DNA of 64,000 nucleotides, from contig JAPYPR010000010.1 of the NCBI GenBank assembly GCA_029937545.1, positions 1 to 64,000 of the forward strand, read 5' to 3'. Shown here piece after piece: positions 7,918-16,566 of the stretch (position 1 is the stretch's first letter; each line of letters starts with the position of its first letter). The notes under the pieces are model-generated. The model did no database searches, was not told the DNA's origin, and saw only the letters and a list, made by a program, of their open reading frames with translations. The DNA is from Erythrobacter sp. GTDB lineage: Bacteria > Pseudomonadota > Alphaproteobacteria > Sphingomonadales > Sphingomonadaceae. The position numbers and the translations under genes are program-made.

Positions 7918-9318
7918 GTGGCTGAATTGCTACAAAAGGAAAGACGTTCGGCCCATATCGGCTTGGCAACCGTTTCGATTATTGCAGTGACGCCAACCGT
8001 TGCGGGAGCCACGATGGTCAATCTTGCGATCTGGCCGATCGTTAATGAATGGGCAGTGCCGCCCCATTCCGCGCAGTGGGTTTCAAGCGCCTACATTGCG
8101 GCCTTGGCTATGGGGCTTCCCGTTTCCGACTGGGTCGCCAGGCGATTCGGGTTAAAGCAGACCGTCGTTGTGTTTCTGGCTTTATATTGCTTGGCGAGCA
8201 TATGGGCAGCGGGCGCATCGAACCTCTCGGCGTTGGTGGTTGCCCGTATTTTTCAGGGCTTTTGCGCAGGAATTGTCCAGCCGGCCACTCTTGCAGCTCT
8301 ATATGTAGCCTTTCCGGCAGAGCGGCGGGGCGTGGCCGTAGGGTTGTTCTCCTTCGCTACGGCCGCGGCGGCCGGAACGGCTCCCTGGATCGGAGGAATG
8401 CTGGCTGATGGCGCAGGCTGGCGTTCGATGTTCGTGGTGCTCGCGATCCCCGCAGCAGTAGCGGTTCCGCTGGCGTACAATTTCTACCCCGCGACGACTT
8501 CCCGGGTTCTCAAAATGCCCATGGACTGGGCCGGACTTGGGCTGCTGGCGATGAGCCTTGGCCTTACAGTTCTGGGGTTGCACCGCGTGGCAACATGGGG
8601 CGGGGAGATGGTGGGACTGCTTTTTCCCGTGATCGGGGCAGCTACCGGTTTCTATCTGTTCTGGCGCCGAGAGTTGTCGGTTCGCGATCCTCTTATAGAT
8701 ATGGGCTCTCTGGCCGAGCCGCGCATGGCTAGTTCCTGCCTGATCAACTTCCTGCTTGGCACCGGACTTTACGGATCGACTTTTCTCATTCCGCTATATG
8801 CTCAGGAAGTCCTCCGCATGACCGCCAACGACGCGGGCCTGGTGCTGCTGCCTGGAGCATGCGTTCTGATGGCCGGCACTTTGATATCGGCCAAGCTTCT
8901 GGATCAGATGTCCCTGACGGTCATGATGTCGGTGGGAATTGCGGTGTTTGCGGCCTCCAATATTCTACTGGCCTACGCCAGTCCGGCGAACACCTTCGCG
9001 GCATTTGCTGCGATTGTGGCGTTCGGAAGGTTGGGCCTGAGCGCGGCCCACCCGGCCGTCCACCTCGCAATCATGAAAAGTGGGACCGCTTCGGTTGGTC
9101 AAAGCGCGGGGTTGACGAATTTGACGCGCCAATTGGGGGGCTCTTTCGGCATCCTCTCCTTAACGCTGGTGGCGCATTGGGGGCATGCACCGGACATCAC
9201 GATGATCGGCCAGGCGGGATATCGGCGCGCCTTCATCGCTTCTGCCATGCTGCTTTTCGCAGCTGTGGCCGCAGCCGCCATCTACTCCAGTGCGCAAAGC
9301 GATCCGCAAAAGTTATAA
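7918..9318 (+). CDS. MFS transporter, DHA2-like
   Basis: This 466-residue inner-membrane carrier has about 14 predicted hydrophobic helices, as in the DHA2 drug:proton antiporter branch of the major facilitator superfamily. The loop SDWVARRFGLKQTVV (about 72-86) is the usual helix 2-3 signature and the segment around GTAPWIGGMLADGAG (about 154-168) is motif C of antiporters. The coordinates use GTG 7918, but the purine-rich GAAGGG at 7913-7918 sits at better distance from TTG 7927, which could be the true start. It is divergent from the second acyl-CoA dehydrogenase across 148 nt. It probably moves the substrate or an intermediate; direction and substrate are unknown. Confidence 0.85.
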   Translation: MAELLQKERRSAHIGLATVSIIAVTPTVAGATMVNLAIWPIVNEWAVPPHSAQWVSSAYIAALAMGLPVSDWVARRFGLKQTVVVFLALYCLASIWAAGASNLSALVVARIFQGFCAGIVQPATLAALYVAFPAERRGVAVGLFSFATAAAAGTAPWIGGMLADGAGWRSMFVVLAIPAAVAVPLAYNFYPATTSRVLKMPMDWAGLGLLAMSLGLTVLGLHRVATWGGEMVGLLFPVIGAATGFYLFWRRELSVRDPLIDMGSLAEPRMASSCLINFLLGTGLYGSTFLIPLYAQEVLRMTANDAGLVLLPGACVLMAGTLISAKLLDQMSLTVMMSVGIAVFAASNILLAYASPANTFAAFAAIVAFGRLGLSAAHPAVHLAIMKSGTASVGQSAGLTNLTRQLGGSFGILSLTLVAHWGHAPDITMIGQAGYRRAFIASAMLLFAAVAAAAIYSSAQSDPQKL

Positions 9319-9435
9319 CACTGGATAAATTATCTATTGGCGTGTGGGCGTGACCTCGTTATAGATGATATTAGCTAACCGGGTAGATTTACAGATCGCT
9401 CGAGATAACTACGACGACGGGAGATCTTTTAGGGA
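9319..9435. promoter_or_regulatory. intergenic segment, possible operator/promoter of the oxidoreductase operon
   Basis: This AT-rich 117-nt gap precedes a run of tightly packed genes (9436 onward). It contains a perfect 11-bp palindrome GATAAATTATC at 9324-9334 and an imperfect GTTATAG...GCTAAC pair at about 9359-9380. Either could be an operator for the TetR regulator at 24456, but no second copy elsewhere in the locus was found to support that. Confidence 0.25.
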
Positions 9436-11388
9436 ATGAAAGCGTTAGAGCCGATCTCGATAGCGGGCGTGCAGATACCCAACCGGGTGGTGCGCACTGC
9501 GCACGGAACCCATTTTGGGGACGGCGGTATCGTGCCTAGCTTGATAGATTATCACGTCGAACGCGCTCGCGGCGGTGTGGGTCTCACCATTCTCGAAATA
9601 GCCGGCGTCCACTTCACCTGTCCCTCGTCGATATGCAATTTCGATGATTCGATCATCGAAGGCTACTCCCGGCTGATGGAGGCGGTGCGTCCGCACGGTA
9701 TGCGCGTGTTCCAGCAATTATGGCATGCTGGGCATAATGGCGTGCCAATAGATGGTGGCCCGCCATGGTCGTCCTGCGACCTGCCCAGTCCGGTCCTCGG
9801 CATTGTGCCAATCGCCATGAGCAAGGCGCAGATCGACGAGATCGTAGCATCCTTCGCCGCCGCGGCAGAACGCTGCAAGAAAGGCGGAATAGACGGCGTC
9901 GAACTCCATGCCTCGCACGGATATCTGCCGCAGCAGTTCATGTCCGCCATGCTCAACCACCGTGAAGACGAATATGGCGGCAGTTTCGAAAACCGGATGC
10001 GCTTCACCGTCGAGGTGCTGTCCGCCATTCGCGAACGCGTCGGTGCCAATTATCCTGTCGGTGTTCGGCTAAGCCCTGAAATTATCGATGGCGGTATGAC
10101 TCCCGAGGAAACTGCGAAGGCGGCGAGCTATCTCGAAGAGCGGGGGCTCATTGATTTCCTAGACGTGTCGATGGGCGGTTATTTCGCGTTTCCCAAGATG
10201 ATCGGCGGGATGTTCGAGCCTGCGGGCTACGAACTCCCTACGAGCGCCCCTGTAACGTCTGCGGTGAAGGTTCCCCGCATCGTAACGGGTCGTTTCCGTA
10301 CGTTGGAAGAAGTCAGCCAGGTTATTTCTGAAGGAACGGCCGATCTTGTCGGAATGACCCGTGCGCACATTGCAGACGCTGCAATCGTGCGCAAAACACG
10401 CGAAGGCAGAGAGGACGAAATCCGTCCCTGTATCGCTTGCAACCAAGGCTGCGTGGGAATGCTGCTGGGCCCGGAACGGCGAATGGGCTGCACGGTCAAT
10501 CCCTATATCGGGCGCGAAGGCGAAATCAACGACGACGCATTACCGCGGTCGGATAAGAAGCTTACAGTTCTGGTAGTCGGCGGCGGTCCTGCCGGGATGG
10601 AAGCGGCCCGCGTCGCGCGGTTGCGGGGACACAATGTCATTCTTGCCGAAGCCGCATCCGAGTTGGGCGGGCAAATCAGGATAGCAGCGCTCGCTCCACG
10701 CCACCAGGCGATCGCGGATTACACATTGTGGCAGGAATCGGAAATCTATCGTCTGGGCGTCGATGTTCGGTTGAGCACCTATGTCGATGCAGATGATATC
10801 GCCCAGTTCGAGGCCGATAAGGTGATTGTGGCAACAGGATCCTATCCGCGTATGGACGGGATTCAGCTCGCCATTCCAGCGCGTCCAATGAACGGAATCG
10901 AGCATTCCGATGCGATGTCGTCGATCGAGTTTTTCACGGACCGACGTAATTCAAAACCGTCGCACGCGATCGTAATAGACGATGTCGGCCACTATGAGGG
11001 GATCGCGGTCGCGGAAGCGTTAATCGAGAAAGGCGCCGAAGTAACTTTCGTCACACGTCACAAGGCGTTCGCTCATCTCCTGGAATCCGCGCTCCAGCCG
11101 GAACCGGCTCTGCAAAGGCTCAATCAGGGCAAATTCCGCCTGCATCTGCGCTCGCATGTAGACACGTTCGATGGCTCCGAGGCAGTCTTGCATGATCTCA
11201 ATGGCGGCGGAAAACACCGCGTACCGGCCGAATGGGCAGTGATGATCAGCCATAATCGCTCGGCTATCGAACCGTTCGAAGGTCTGCGTCAGTCAAATCC
11301 CGGCACGATGGTGGTCGGGGATGCAAACAGCCCGCGTTTTCTTTTGCGCGCTATCGCCGAAGGAAACAGCGCCGGCTGCCAGGTCTGA
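9436..11388 (+). CDS. old-yellow-enzyme / 2,4-dienoyl-CoA reductase-type flavoprotein
   Basis: The 650-residue enzyme has an FMN TIM barrel (about 1-325), a 4Fe-4S cluster region with Cys residues in CIACNQGCVG (about 332-341) and GCTVNP (about 351-356), and a C-terminal NAD(P)H/FAD domain starting LTVLVVGGGPAGMEAARVAR (about 376-395). This is the architecture of FadH and of the bile-acid enzymes BaiCD/BaiH, which reduce conjugated enone or dienoyl-CoA bonds. It reduces or, in reverse, desaturates C=C bonds next to carbonyls. It heads a run followed by P450, flavoprotein, SDR and CoA-ligase genes. The precise substrate cannot be read from sequence. Confidence 0.88.
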   Translation: MKALEPISIAGVQIPNRVVRTAHGTHFGDGGIVPSLIDYHVERARGGVGLTILEIAGVHFTCPSSICNFDDSIIEGYSRLMEAVRPHGMRVFQQLWHAGHNGVPIDGGPPWSSCDLPSPVLGIVPIAMSKAQIDEIVASFAAAAERCKKGGIDGVELHASHGYLPQQFMSAMLNHREDEYGGSFENRMRFTVEVLSAIRERVGANYPVGVRLSPEIIDGGMTPEETAKAASYLEERGLIDFLDVSMGGYFAFPKMIGGMFEPAGYELPTSAPVTSAVKVPRIVTGRFRTLEEVSQVISEGTADLVGMTRAHIADAAIVRKTREGREDEIRPCIACNQGCVGMLLGPERRMGCTVNPYIGREGEINDDALPRSDKKLTVLVVGGGPAGMEAARVARLRGHNVILAEAASELGGQIRIAALAPRHQAIADYTLWQESEIYRLGVDVRLSTYVDADDIAQFEADKVIVATGSYPRMDGIQLAIPARPMNGIEHSDAMSSIEFFTDRRNSKPSHAIVIDDVGHYEGIAVAEALIEKGAEVTFVTRHKAFAHLLESALQPEPALQRLNQGKFRLHLRSHVDTFDGSEAVLHDLNGGGKHRVPAEWAVMISHNRSAIEPFEGLRQSNPGTMVVGDANSPRFLLRAIAEGNSAGCQV

Positions 11389-11451
11389 ACCGGACGATGC
11401 TCAGAGACCCGAACCAGAATACGCAATCGAATTGATGGAAAGAGGATTACA

Positions 11452-12696
11452 ATGACTTCAGCGGCCCAAAGTGCGGACTCTGCCAAGTTGAATTTCGCTG
11501 ACCCACAAGTGATGGAATGTCCTTATCCGTTGTACAAGAAGCTACGGAACGAGGCGCCGGCCTATTTTGTCGAAGAGGCGGGATTCTGGATAATCAGCCG
11601 TTACGACGATTGTCTGGCGGCAGTCAAAAACCCCAAGGTTTTCTCCAGCAAGATGGGTTTTCGGCCGGGCGCCGTTCCTGAAGAGGTGACACGCATTTTC
11701 AACGAGGAAGGTTTCGGGGCGCTCCCCGATACGCTGGTCAGCAACGATCCCCCCTCGCACACCCGCTATCGCAAGCTGGTCGACCGCACCTTTACCGCTG
11801 GCCGTGTGCGTCAAATGGAAGATTACATGGTCGAGGTCGTCACCCAGCTAATTGACGATTTCATCGGACACGGGCGCCTGAAGGTGATGCACGATTTCGC
11901 CATTCCCGTGCCCATGTACGTTATTGCAGACCAACTCGGCGTTCCCCGCAGCGATCGTGACAAGTTCAAACAATGGTCGGATGCAGCGGTTGCGCCGCTG
12001 GGCCTCCTAATATCCGATGAGCGCAAGATCGAATGCGCCAAGCTGGCGGTCGAAATGCATCACTATTTCGCCAAGGTCTTCGCCGATCGACGGGAGAATC
12101 CGCGCGACGACATCATTTCCGATCTGGTTACGAAAGAAGTCGACGGGAAGCCACTGGACACTCCGGAGCTGCTTTCGGTTCTCGACCAACTTCTCGTGGC
12201 CGGGAACGAAACCACTACAAGCGCGATCGGGGCTTCGGTCGTTCGCCTTGCGCAGGAACCCGAGCTTGTTGAACGCCTCGCTGCCGAACCTGAAAAATGC
12301 AACAATTTCGCAGAAGAAATCCTGCGGCACGAATCCCCGGTTCAAGGACTGTTCCGGATGACGACCGAGGATGCCGAAATCGGCGGAACGACCATTCCCA
12401 AAGGCAGCTTGGTTAACCTGCGATACGGCTCGGCTAACCGGGACGAAGAGAAGTATGACTGTCCTGCGGATTTCGATGTAGATCGCAAGAATGCTTCCTC
12501 GCATCTCGCTTTCGGAGCCGGGATTCATCATTGTATCGGAGCTCAACTGGCGCGCCGCGAAATCGCAATCGCCGTACGCGAACTGACAGGGCGGCTGAAG
12601 GACATCCGCCTGGCCGAGCCGGACAAGCTTTCGCACACGCCAAGCGTCATCCTGCGCGGACTCAATGAATTCGAAATCGAATTCTCGAAGCGTTGA
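11452..12696 (+). CDS. cytochrome P450
   Basis: This 414-residue soluble class I bacterial P450 would hydroxylate the pathway substrate using O2 and electrons from a ferredoxin. The I-helix oxygen-activation motif is LVAGNETTTSAIG (about 248-260) and the K-helix ExxR is in EEILRHESP. The haem loop FGAGIHHCIGAQLARRE (about 354-370) contains the thiolate Cys. The N-terminus has no membrane anchor. No ferredoxin or ferredoxin reductase gene lies in the window, so the electron donor must come from elsewhere. The next gene starts 7 nt after its stop. Confidence 0.93.
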   Translation: MTSAAQSADSAKLNFADPQVMECPYPLYKKLRNEAPAYFVEEAGFWIISRYDDCLAAVKNPKVFSSKMGFRPGAVPEEVTRIFNEEGFGALPDTLVSNDPPSHTRYRKLVDRTFTAGRVRQMEDYMVEVVTQLIDDFIGHGRLKVMHDFAIPVPMYVIADQLGVPRSDRDKFKQWSDAAVAPLGLLISDERKIECAKLAVEMHHYFAKVFADRRENPRDDIISDLVTKEVDGKPLDTPELLSVLDQLLVAGNETTTSAIGASVVRLAQEPELVERLAAEPEKCNNFAEEILRHESPVQGLFRMTTEDAEIGGTTIPKGSLVNLRYGSANRDEEKYDCPADFDVDRKNASSHLAFGAGIHHCIGAQLARREIAIAVRELTGRLKDIRLAEPDKLSHTPSVILRGLNEFEIEFSKR

Positions 12697-12703
12697 GGGC
12701 GAG

Positions 12704-14143
12704 ATGCAAGACGATATGACCTTTGATTACGATGTCATTGTGATTGGCGGCGGAGGTGCCGGAATGGCGGCTGCCATCACGGCGCATGACCACGGAGCGC
12801 GCGTGGCACTGCTGGAAGCTGCGGAGCAGCTTGGCGGATCGACGGCACTTTCGGGCGGCGTGGTCTATGGCGCGCCGACCAGTGTGCAGCGCGCCGCCGG
12901 CATCAAAGATGACAGCGTCGATGCGATGTTCGAATATTACATGACGCTCAACCAGCATAAGGTGGAGCCGGGGATAGTCCGGCGGCTTTGCGAACTGTCC
13001 GGGCCCGCCATCGAATGGTTGATCCGCCTCGGCGTGAAGTTCGACCCCGCGGATCTCTACGCCTCAGGTGTAGAAAGCGTTGCTCGCGGCCACAAGGCAG
13101 CTGGCAACGGGGCCGCCATTACCGAGGTTCTCGACCGCGAAGTCAATCACCGCGATATTGACGTTTCGCTCGGCTGCCGGGTGACTGCGTTGCATACCGA
13201 CGAAAACGGCGCAGTGCGCGGCGTGAAGCTTGACGGGGAAATCGTCACCGCCCGGAATGTTATTATTGCGACAGGAGGGTTCGGCCACAACAAGCTGCTC
13301 TTGAACCGCCATTATCCCGAAGCGGCCCAGCACGGCGACTGGACATGGGCCATTACCGCAAAAACATGCACTGGCGACGGCTTGCTGATGGGTCAGGACG
13401 TCGGCGCGGATATCGCCGGTCATGACCGGGGTCTCCTCCTGACCACGCCTGGCTTTTATCGTGACCTTGAAGTCTTCGTGCCCGGATGGCTGGTGTACGT
13501 GAACCGCGAAGGCCGGCGTTTCATCGACGAGACGACCGAATATGCGGTGATGTCCGGAGTGGTAAAGGATCAGATCGGCGGATCGGTCTTCGCAATCTTC
13601 GACGAGAATGCACGCGCCACGGCAGAGCCTGAACCGCGCTATGCCGATGCGCACAAGGCCGGCATCATCACGCTGAACTGGGTGACCGACAAGATCGACG
13701 AGCAGATCGCAAAGGGCAAGGTCGTCAAGGCCGACACGCTCCCCGAACTGGCCGATCAAGTGGGCATTGAAAGCGATACGCTGGAAACGACGATAGCCCG
13801 TTACAACTCGGACTACGAGAAGGGCGAGGACAGCAAGTTCCGCAAGGAAGCCGGTCTGATGAAGCCAGTCTTGCAGCCGCCTTTCTACGCCGCGGAAATC
13901 CGTCCTGCAATCGTCTGCCTCACCTCTACCGGACTGCGAGTGGATGAGGACATGCATGTTCTCGACAGCGCCGACCGGCCTATCGAGGGGCTGTTTTCCG
14001 CAGGCGAGGTTTCGGGAGGTGTTCTGGGCGACCGTTACATCGGGGGCGGCAATTCCATCGCCAATGCGATCGTCTTTGGCCGTGTGGCAGGTGAGCAGGC
14101 GGCGCATGAAGCAGGGGCGACCGCAAATAGGGAGCCAGCATGA
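12704..14143 (+). CDS. FAD-dependent oxidoreductase of the fumarate reductase / ketosteroid dehydrogenase superfamily
   Basis: This 479-residue flavoprotein has the N-terminal dinucleotide fold YDVIVIGGGGAGMAAAITA, an internal VNREGRRFIDETTEYAVM segment of the substrate-capping domain, and a C-terminal FAD loop YIGGGNSIANAIVFGRVAGE. The family includes fumarate and urocanate reductases and 3-ketosteroid delta-1/delta-4 dehydrogenases. The C-terminal loop is closer to the reductase branch, so delta-1 ketosteroid dehydrogenase activity should not be assumed. ATG 12704 is preferred because GAGGG sits just before it; the ATG at 12665 would overlap the P450 gene by 32 nt. The gene overlaps the following SDR by 4 nt. 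Confidence 0.85.
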   Translation: MQDDMTFDYDVIVIGGGGAGMAAAITAHDHGARVALLEAAEQLGGSTALSGGVVYGAPTSVQRAAGIKDDSVDAMFEYYMTLNQHKVEPGIVRRLCELSGPAIEWLIRLGVKFDPADLYASGVESVARGHKAAGNGAAITEVLDREVNHRDIDVSLGCRVTALHTDENGAVRGVKLDGEIVTARNVIIATGGFGHNKLLLNRHYPEAAQHGDWTWAITAKTCTGDGLLMGQDVGADIAGHDRGLLLTTPGFYRDLEVFVPGWLVYVNREGRRFIDETTEYAVMSGVVKDQIGGSVFAIFDENARATAEPEPRYADAHKAGIITLNWVTDKIDEQIAKGKVVKADTLPELADQVGIESDTLETTIARYNSDYEKGEDSKFRKEAGLMKPVLQPPFYAAEIRPAIVCLTSTGLRVDEDMHVLDSADRPIEGLFSAGEVSGGVLGDRYIGGGNSIANAIVFGRVAGEQAAHEAGATANREPA

Positions 14144-14904
14144 TGGCAGGCGATATTTCACTAGAAGGCAAAGTGGCGCTCGTAACCGGGGCGGCTCAGG
14201 GTATTGGCCGCGAGATAGCGAACCGCCTGACGCAGAATGGTGCCCGGGTAATCCTGTCGGATGTCGAGCCGGAGCTGGGCCAGGAAGCCGTCGCCGCGAT
14301 AAACGCCGCGTCCTACCGCGACCTTGACGTTACCAGTGAAGACAAATGGGCAGAAACAATCGCCGCGGTTCGCGAAGAACACTGCCGGCTGGACATTCTG
14401 GTCAACAATGCGGGCATCAGTCCGGCCGCCGACATCGAACAGACGGACCTCGATCTGTGGCGCCGCGTGCAGGCCATCAATGTGGAAAGCGTGTTTCTGG
14501 GTTGTCGCGCAGCCCTGCCTCTGATGCGCGAATCCGGCGATGGCGGTTCGATCATCAACCTCAGTTCGATCCAGGGGATACGTCCTGCCGCACCGCTGGC
14601 CGCATATTCTGCATCCAAGGCCGCCGTGCGCGCCTTGACCAAATCCGTGGCTCTGCACGCAGCTGGCGACCGCATACGCTGCAATTCGGTGCATCCGGGC
14701 GGCGTCCACACCCGTATGCTCGATAATTTTGCTGCTCTGACTGGCGATGCGGATGCAGCCATAGCGCAGATGAATGCGGCAAATCCCCTCGGCCGGGTGG
14801 GAAAACCGCTCGATATCGCGAACGGTGTTCTGTATCTCGCCTCGGACCTTTCTGAATGGGTCACCGGCCTCGAACTCGTCATCGACGGGGGCTCGACCTT
14901 GTGA
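14140..14904 (+). CDS. short-chain dehydrogenase/reductase
   Basis: This 254-residue NAD(P)-dependent alcohol dehydrogenase of the classical SDR type has a Rossmann motif VTGAAQGIGRE (about 16-26) and NNAGIS (about 89-94). The catalytic Ser is in NLSSIQG and the catalytic YSASK motif is about 157-161. The C-terminal segment ends ELVIDGGSTL as usual. It resembles hydroxysteroid dehydrogenases of the BaiA/3-alpha-HSDH kind, but SDR substrates cannot be predicted by eye. It overlaps the upstream flavoprotein (ATGA) and shares one base with the ligase start, so the genes are translationally coupled. Confidence 0.9.
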   Translation: MMAGDISLEGKVALVTGAAQGIGREIANRLTQNGARVILSDVEPELGQEAVAAINAASYRDLDVTSEDKWAETIAAVREEHCRLDILVNNAGISPAADIEQTDLDLWRRVQAINVESVFLGCRAALPLMRESGDGGSIINLSSIQGIRPAAPLAAYSASKAAVRALTKSVALHAAGDRIRCNSVHPGGVHTRMLDNFAALTGDADAAIAQMNAANPLGRVGKPLDIANGVLYLASDLSEWVTGLELVIDGGSTL

Positions 14905-16550
14905 TGCGCGGCACCGCCGATCCTTCCTGCTGGCGCGTATGGCGAAGCCAGGACGAGATGGATAATCTTGTCGAAAGCGGCGTGTGGGAGAATCGCACGA
15001 CCTGGCAGGATGCCGTGTCGAAAGCTGAGGCGGATCCGGATGGCGTGGCAATCTGGTTCGACGATGGTTCCGAACTGAAATATGGCGAAGGTGTAGAGGA
15101 AGCGCGGCGGCTGGCAGTGGCGCTTTCCGAACTCGGCCTTAGCAAGGGTGACGTCGTCAGCGCGAACCTGCCAAACTGGCGTGAAATGGCGATCATCAAC
15201 CTCGCCTGCTGCGCGCTCGGTCTGGTCATCAACCCGATCATCCCGATCTATCGTGATCGCGAGGTGGGGTTCATCCTGAAGGATGCAGGATCGCGTCTTT
15301 TGTTCGCGCCGGGCGGAATGGGCAATTTCGACTATCTGGCTATGGCCCGTCGGCTTGCGCAGCAGACCCCTTCTCTCGAATGGGTGGTCACGGTCCGTCC
15401 GGGTGAAGGAGAAGCCGCTGACCCAAGCTATTCCGATCTGATCGAGCGCGGAAATGCCGAACGGTTCGAGGCGGCTGAGGTCGATCCCAACCATATCAAG
15501 CTGCTGATGTACACATCCGGCACCACCGGAGTGCCGAAGGGGGTTCTGCACAGCCACAACACGCTGAAACGTTCGGCGGCGAATTCGGCCGAAGCACGCG
15601 GCGTGGGCGAAGGTGATATCACCCTGATGGCTTCGCCAGTCACTCATGTGACAGGCTATTCCTCGCTGGAGCAGGCATTCAATTCATCCATCAAGACAGC
15701 GCTGATGTCTCGCTGGGACAAAGTCGCAGCGATTGATTTTATCGAGCGGGCGGGCGCAACCCTGACGGTGGGCGCGACACCGTTCCTGAAGGAACTGGTG
15801 GACGAAGCGCAGGCGCGCGGCACCGGTCTGCCCAGCCTGCGGCAATTCGCGTGTGGCGGGGCCGAGGTGCCTCCACAATTGATCGGGCGCGCACATGACG
15901 TGCTGGAAAACTGCCGCTGTTTCCGGGTCTATGGCAGCACGGAAGTGCCGCTGGTGACGCAGGGTTTCCAGAAGACCGAACATGCACGGCTGGCCGCTGA
16001 AACCGATGGACGCATCCATAATTACGATGTGCGGATCGTGAATGCCGAAGGGCAGGATGTATCACCTGGCGAAGACGGCGAAATTCTCGCTCGGGGCCCG
16101 TCCATGTTCCTTGGCTACACTGACTGGGAAGAAACCGCCAAAGCAGTAGACGAGGACGGCTATTTCCATACCGGCGATTTGGGCCGTGCCGGCCAGAATG
16201 GAAGCATTCTGGTCAGCGGTCGTCTGAAGGATATTATCATTCGCGGGGGCGAGAACCTGAGCGCGAAAGAGATCGAGGATGTGCTTCACCGCCATCCCGC
16301 AATTCAGGAAGCCGCCGTGGTTGCCATGCCGCACACACGACTGGGCGAGGGGGTTTGCGCCTGGCTGATCCTGAATCACGGGCAGGCAGCCCCTAGTGTC
16401 GAAGAACTGGCGAAATTTGTTCGAGAACAGGGGCTGGCTCCGCAAAAAATACCTGAACATATTGAAATAACAGATAATTTCCCTCGAACAGCTTCGGGGA
16501 AAATTCAGAAAAATATTTTGCGGGACAGAATCCGCGAAATTTTGGGGTAA
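14904..16550 (+). CDS. acyl-CoA synthetase (AMP-forming)
   Basis: This 548-residue ANL-superfamily ligase activates a carboxylic acid to its CoA thioester through an acyl-adenylate. Motif A3 is MYTSGTTGVPKGVLHSH (about 202-218). The adenylate motif YFHTGDLG is near 421-428, followed by GRLKDIIIRGGENLSAKEIE, and the catalytic Lys is in PRTASGKIQKNILR near the C-terminus. It looks like the cyclohexanecarboxylate/long-chain FadD branch. ATG 14904 overlaps the SDR stop (TGATG); upstream starts lie inside the SDR gene. As the only ligase in the locus it is the likely entry step for a carboxylic-acid substrate. Confidence 0.9.
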   Translation: MRGTADPSCWRVWRSQDEMDNLVESGVWENRTTWQDAVSKAEADPDGVAIWFDDGSELKYGEGVEEARRLAVALSELGLSKGDVVSANLPNWREMAIINLACCALGLVINPIIPIYRDREVGFILKDAGSRLLFAPGGMGNFDYLAMARRLAQQTPSLEWVVTVRPGEGEAADPSYSDLIERGNAERFEAAEVDPNHIKLLMYTSGTTGVPKGVLHSHNTLKRSAANSAEARGVGEGDITLMASPVTHVTGYSSLEQAFNSSIKTALMSRWDKVAAIDFIERAGATLTVGATPFLKELVDEAQARGTGLPSLRQFACGGAEVPPQLIGRAHDVLENCRCFRVYGSTEVPLVTQGFQKTEHARLAAETDGRIHNYDVRIVNAEGQDVSPGEDGEILARGPSMFLGYTDWEETAKAVDEDGYFHTGDLGRAGQNGSILVSGRLKDIIIRGGENLSAKEIEDVLHRHPAIQEAAVVAMPHTRLGEGVCAWLILNHGQAAPSVEELAKFVREQGLAPQKIPEHIEITDNFPRTASGKIQKNILRDRIREILG

Positions 16551-16566
16551 TTCGGGAGGCCGTTTA

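Noticed and set aside
13064-14161. 365-codon minus-strand frame opposite the FAD oxidoreductase
   Set aside because: It is His/Arg-rich with no domain pattern. The sense strand encodes a clear flavoprotein.
11452-16550. Secondary-metabolite biosynthetic cluster, suggested by P450, SDR and ligase together
   Set aside because: There are no synthase, carrier-protein or terpene-cyclase genes. Acyl-CoA dehydrogenases, TonB receptors and an aldolase point to catabolism.
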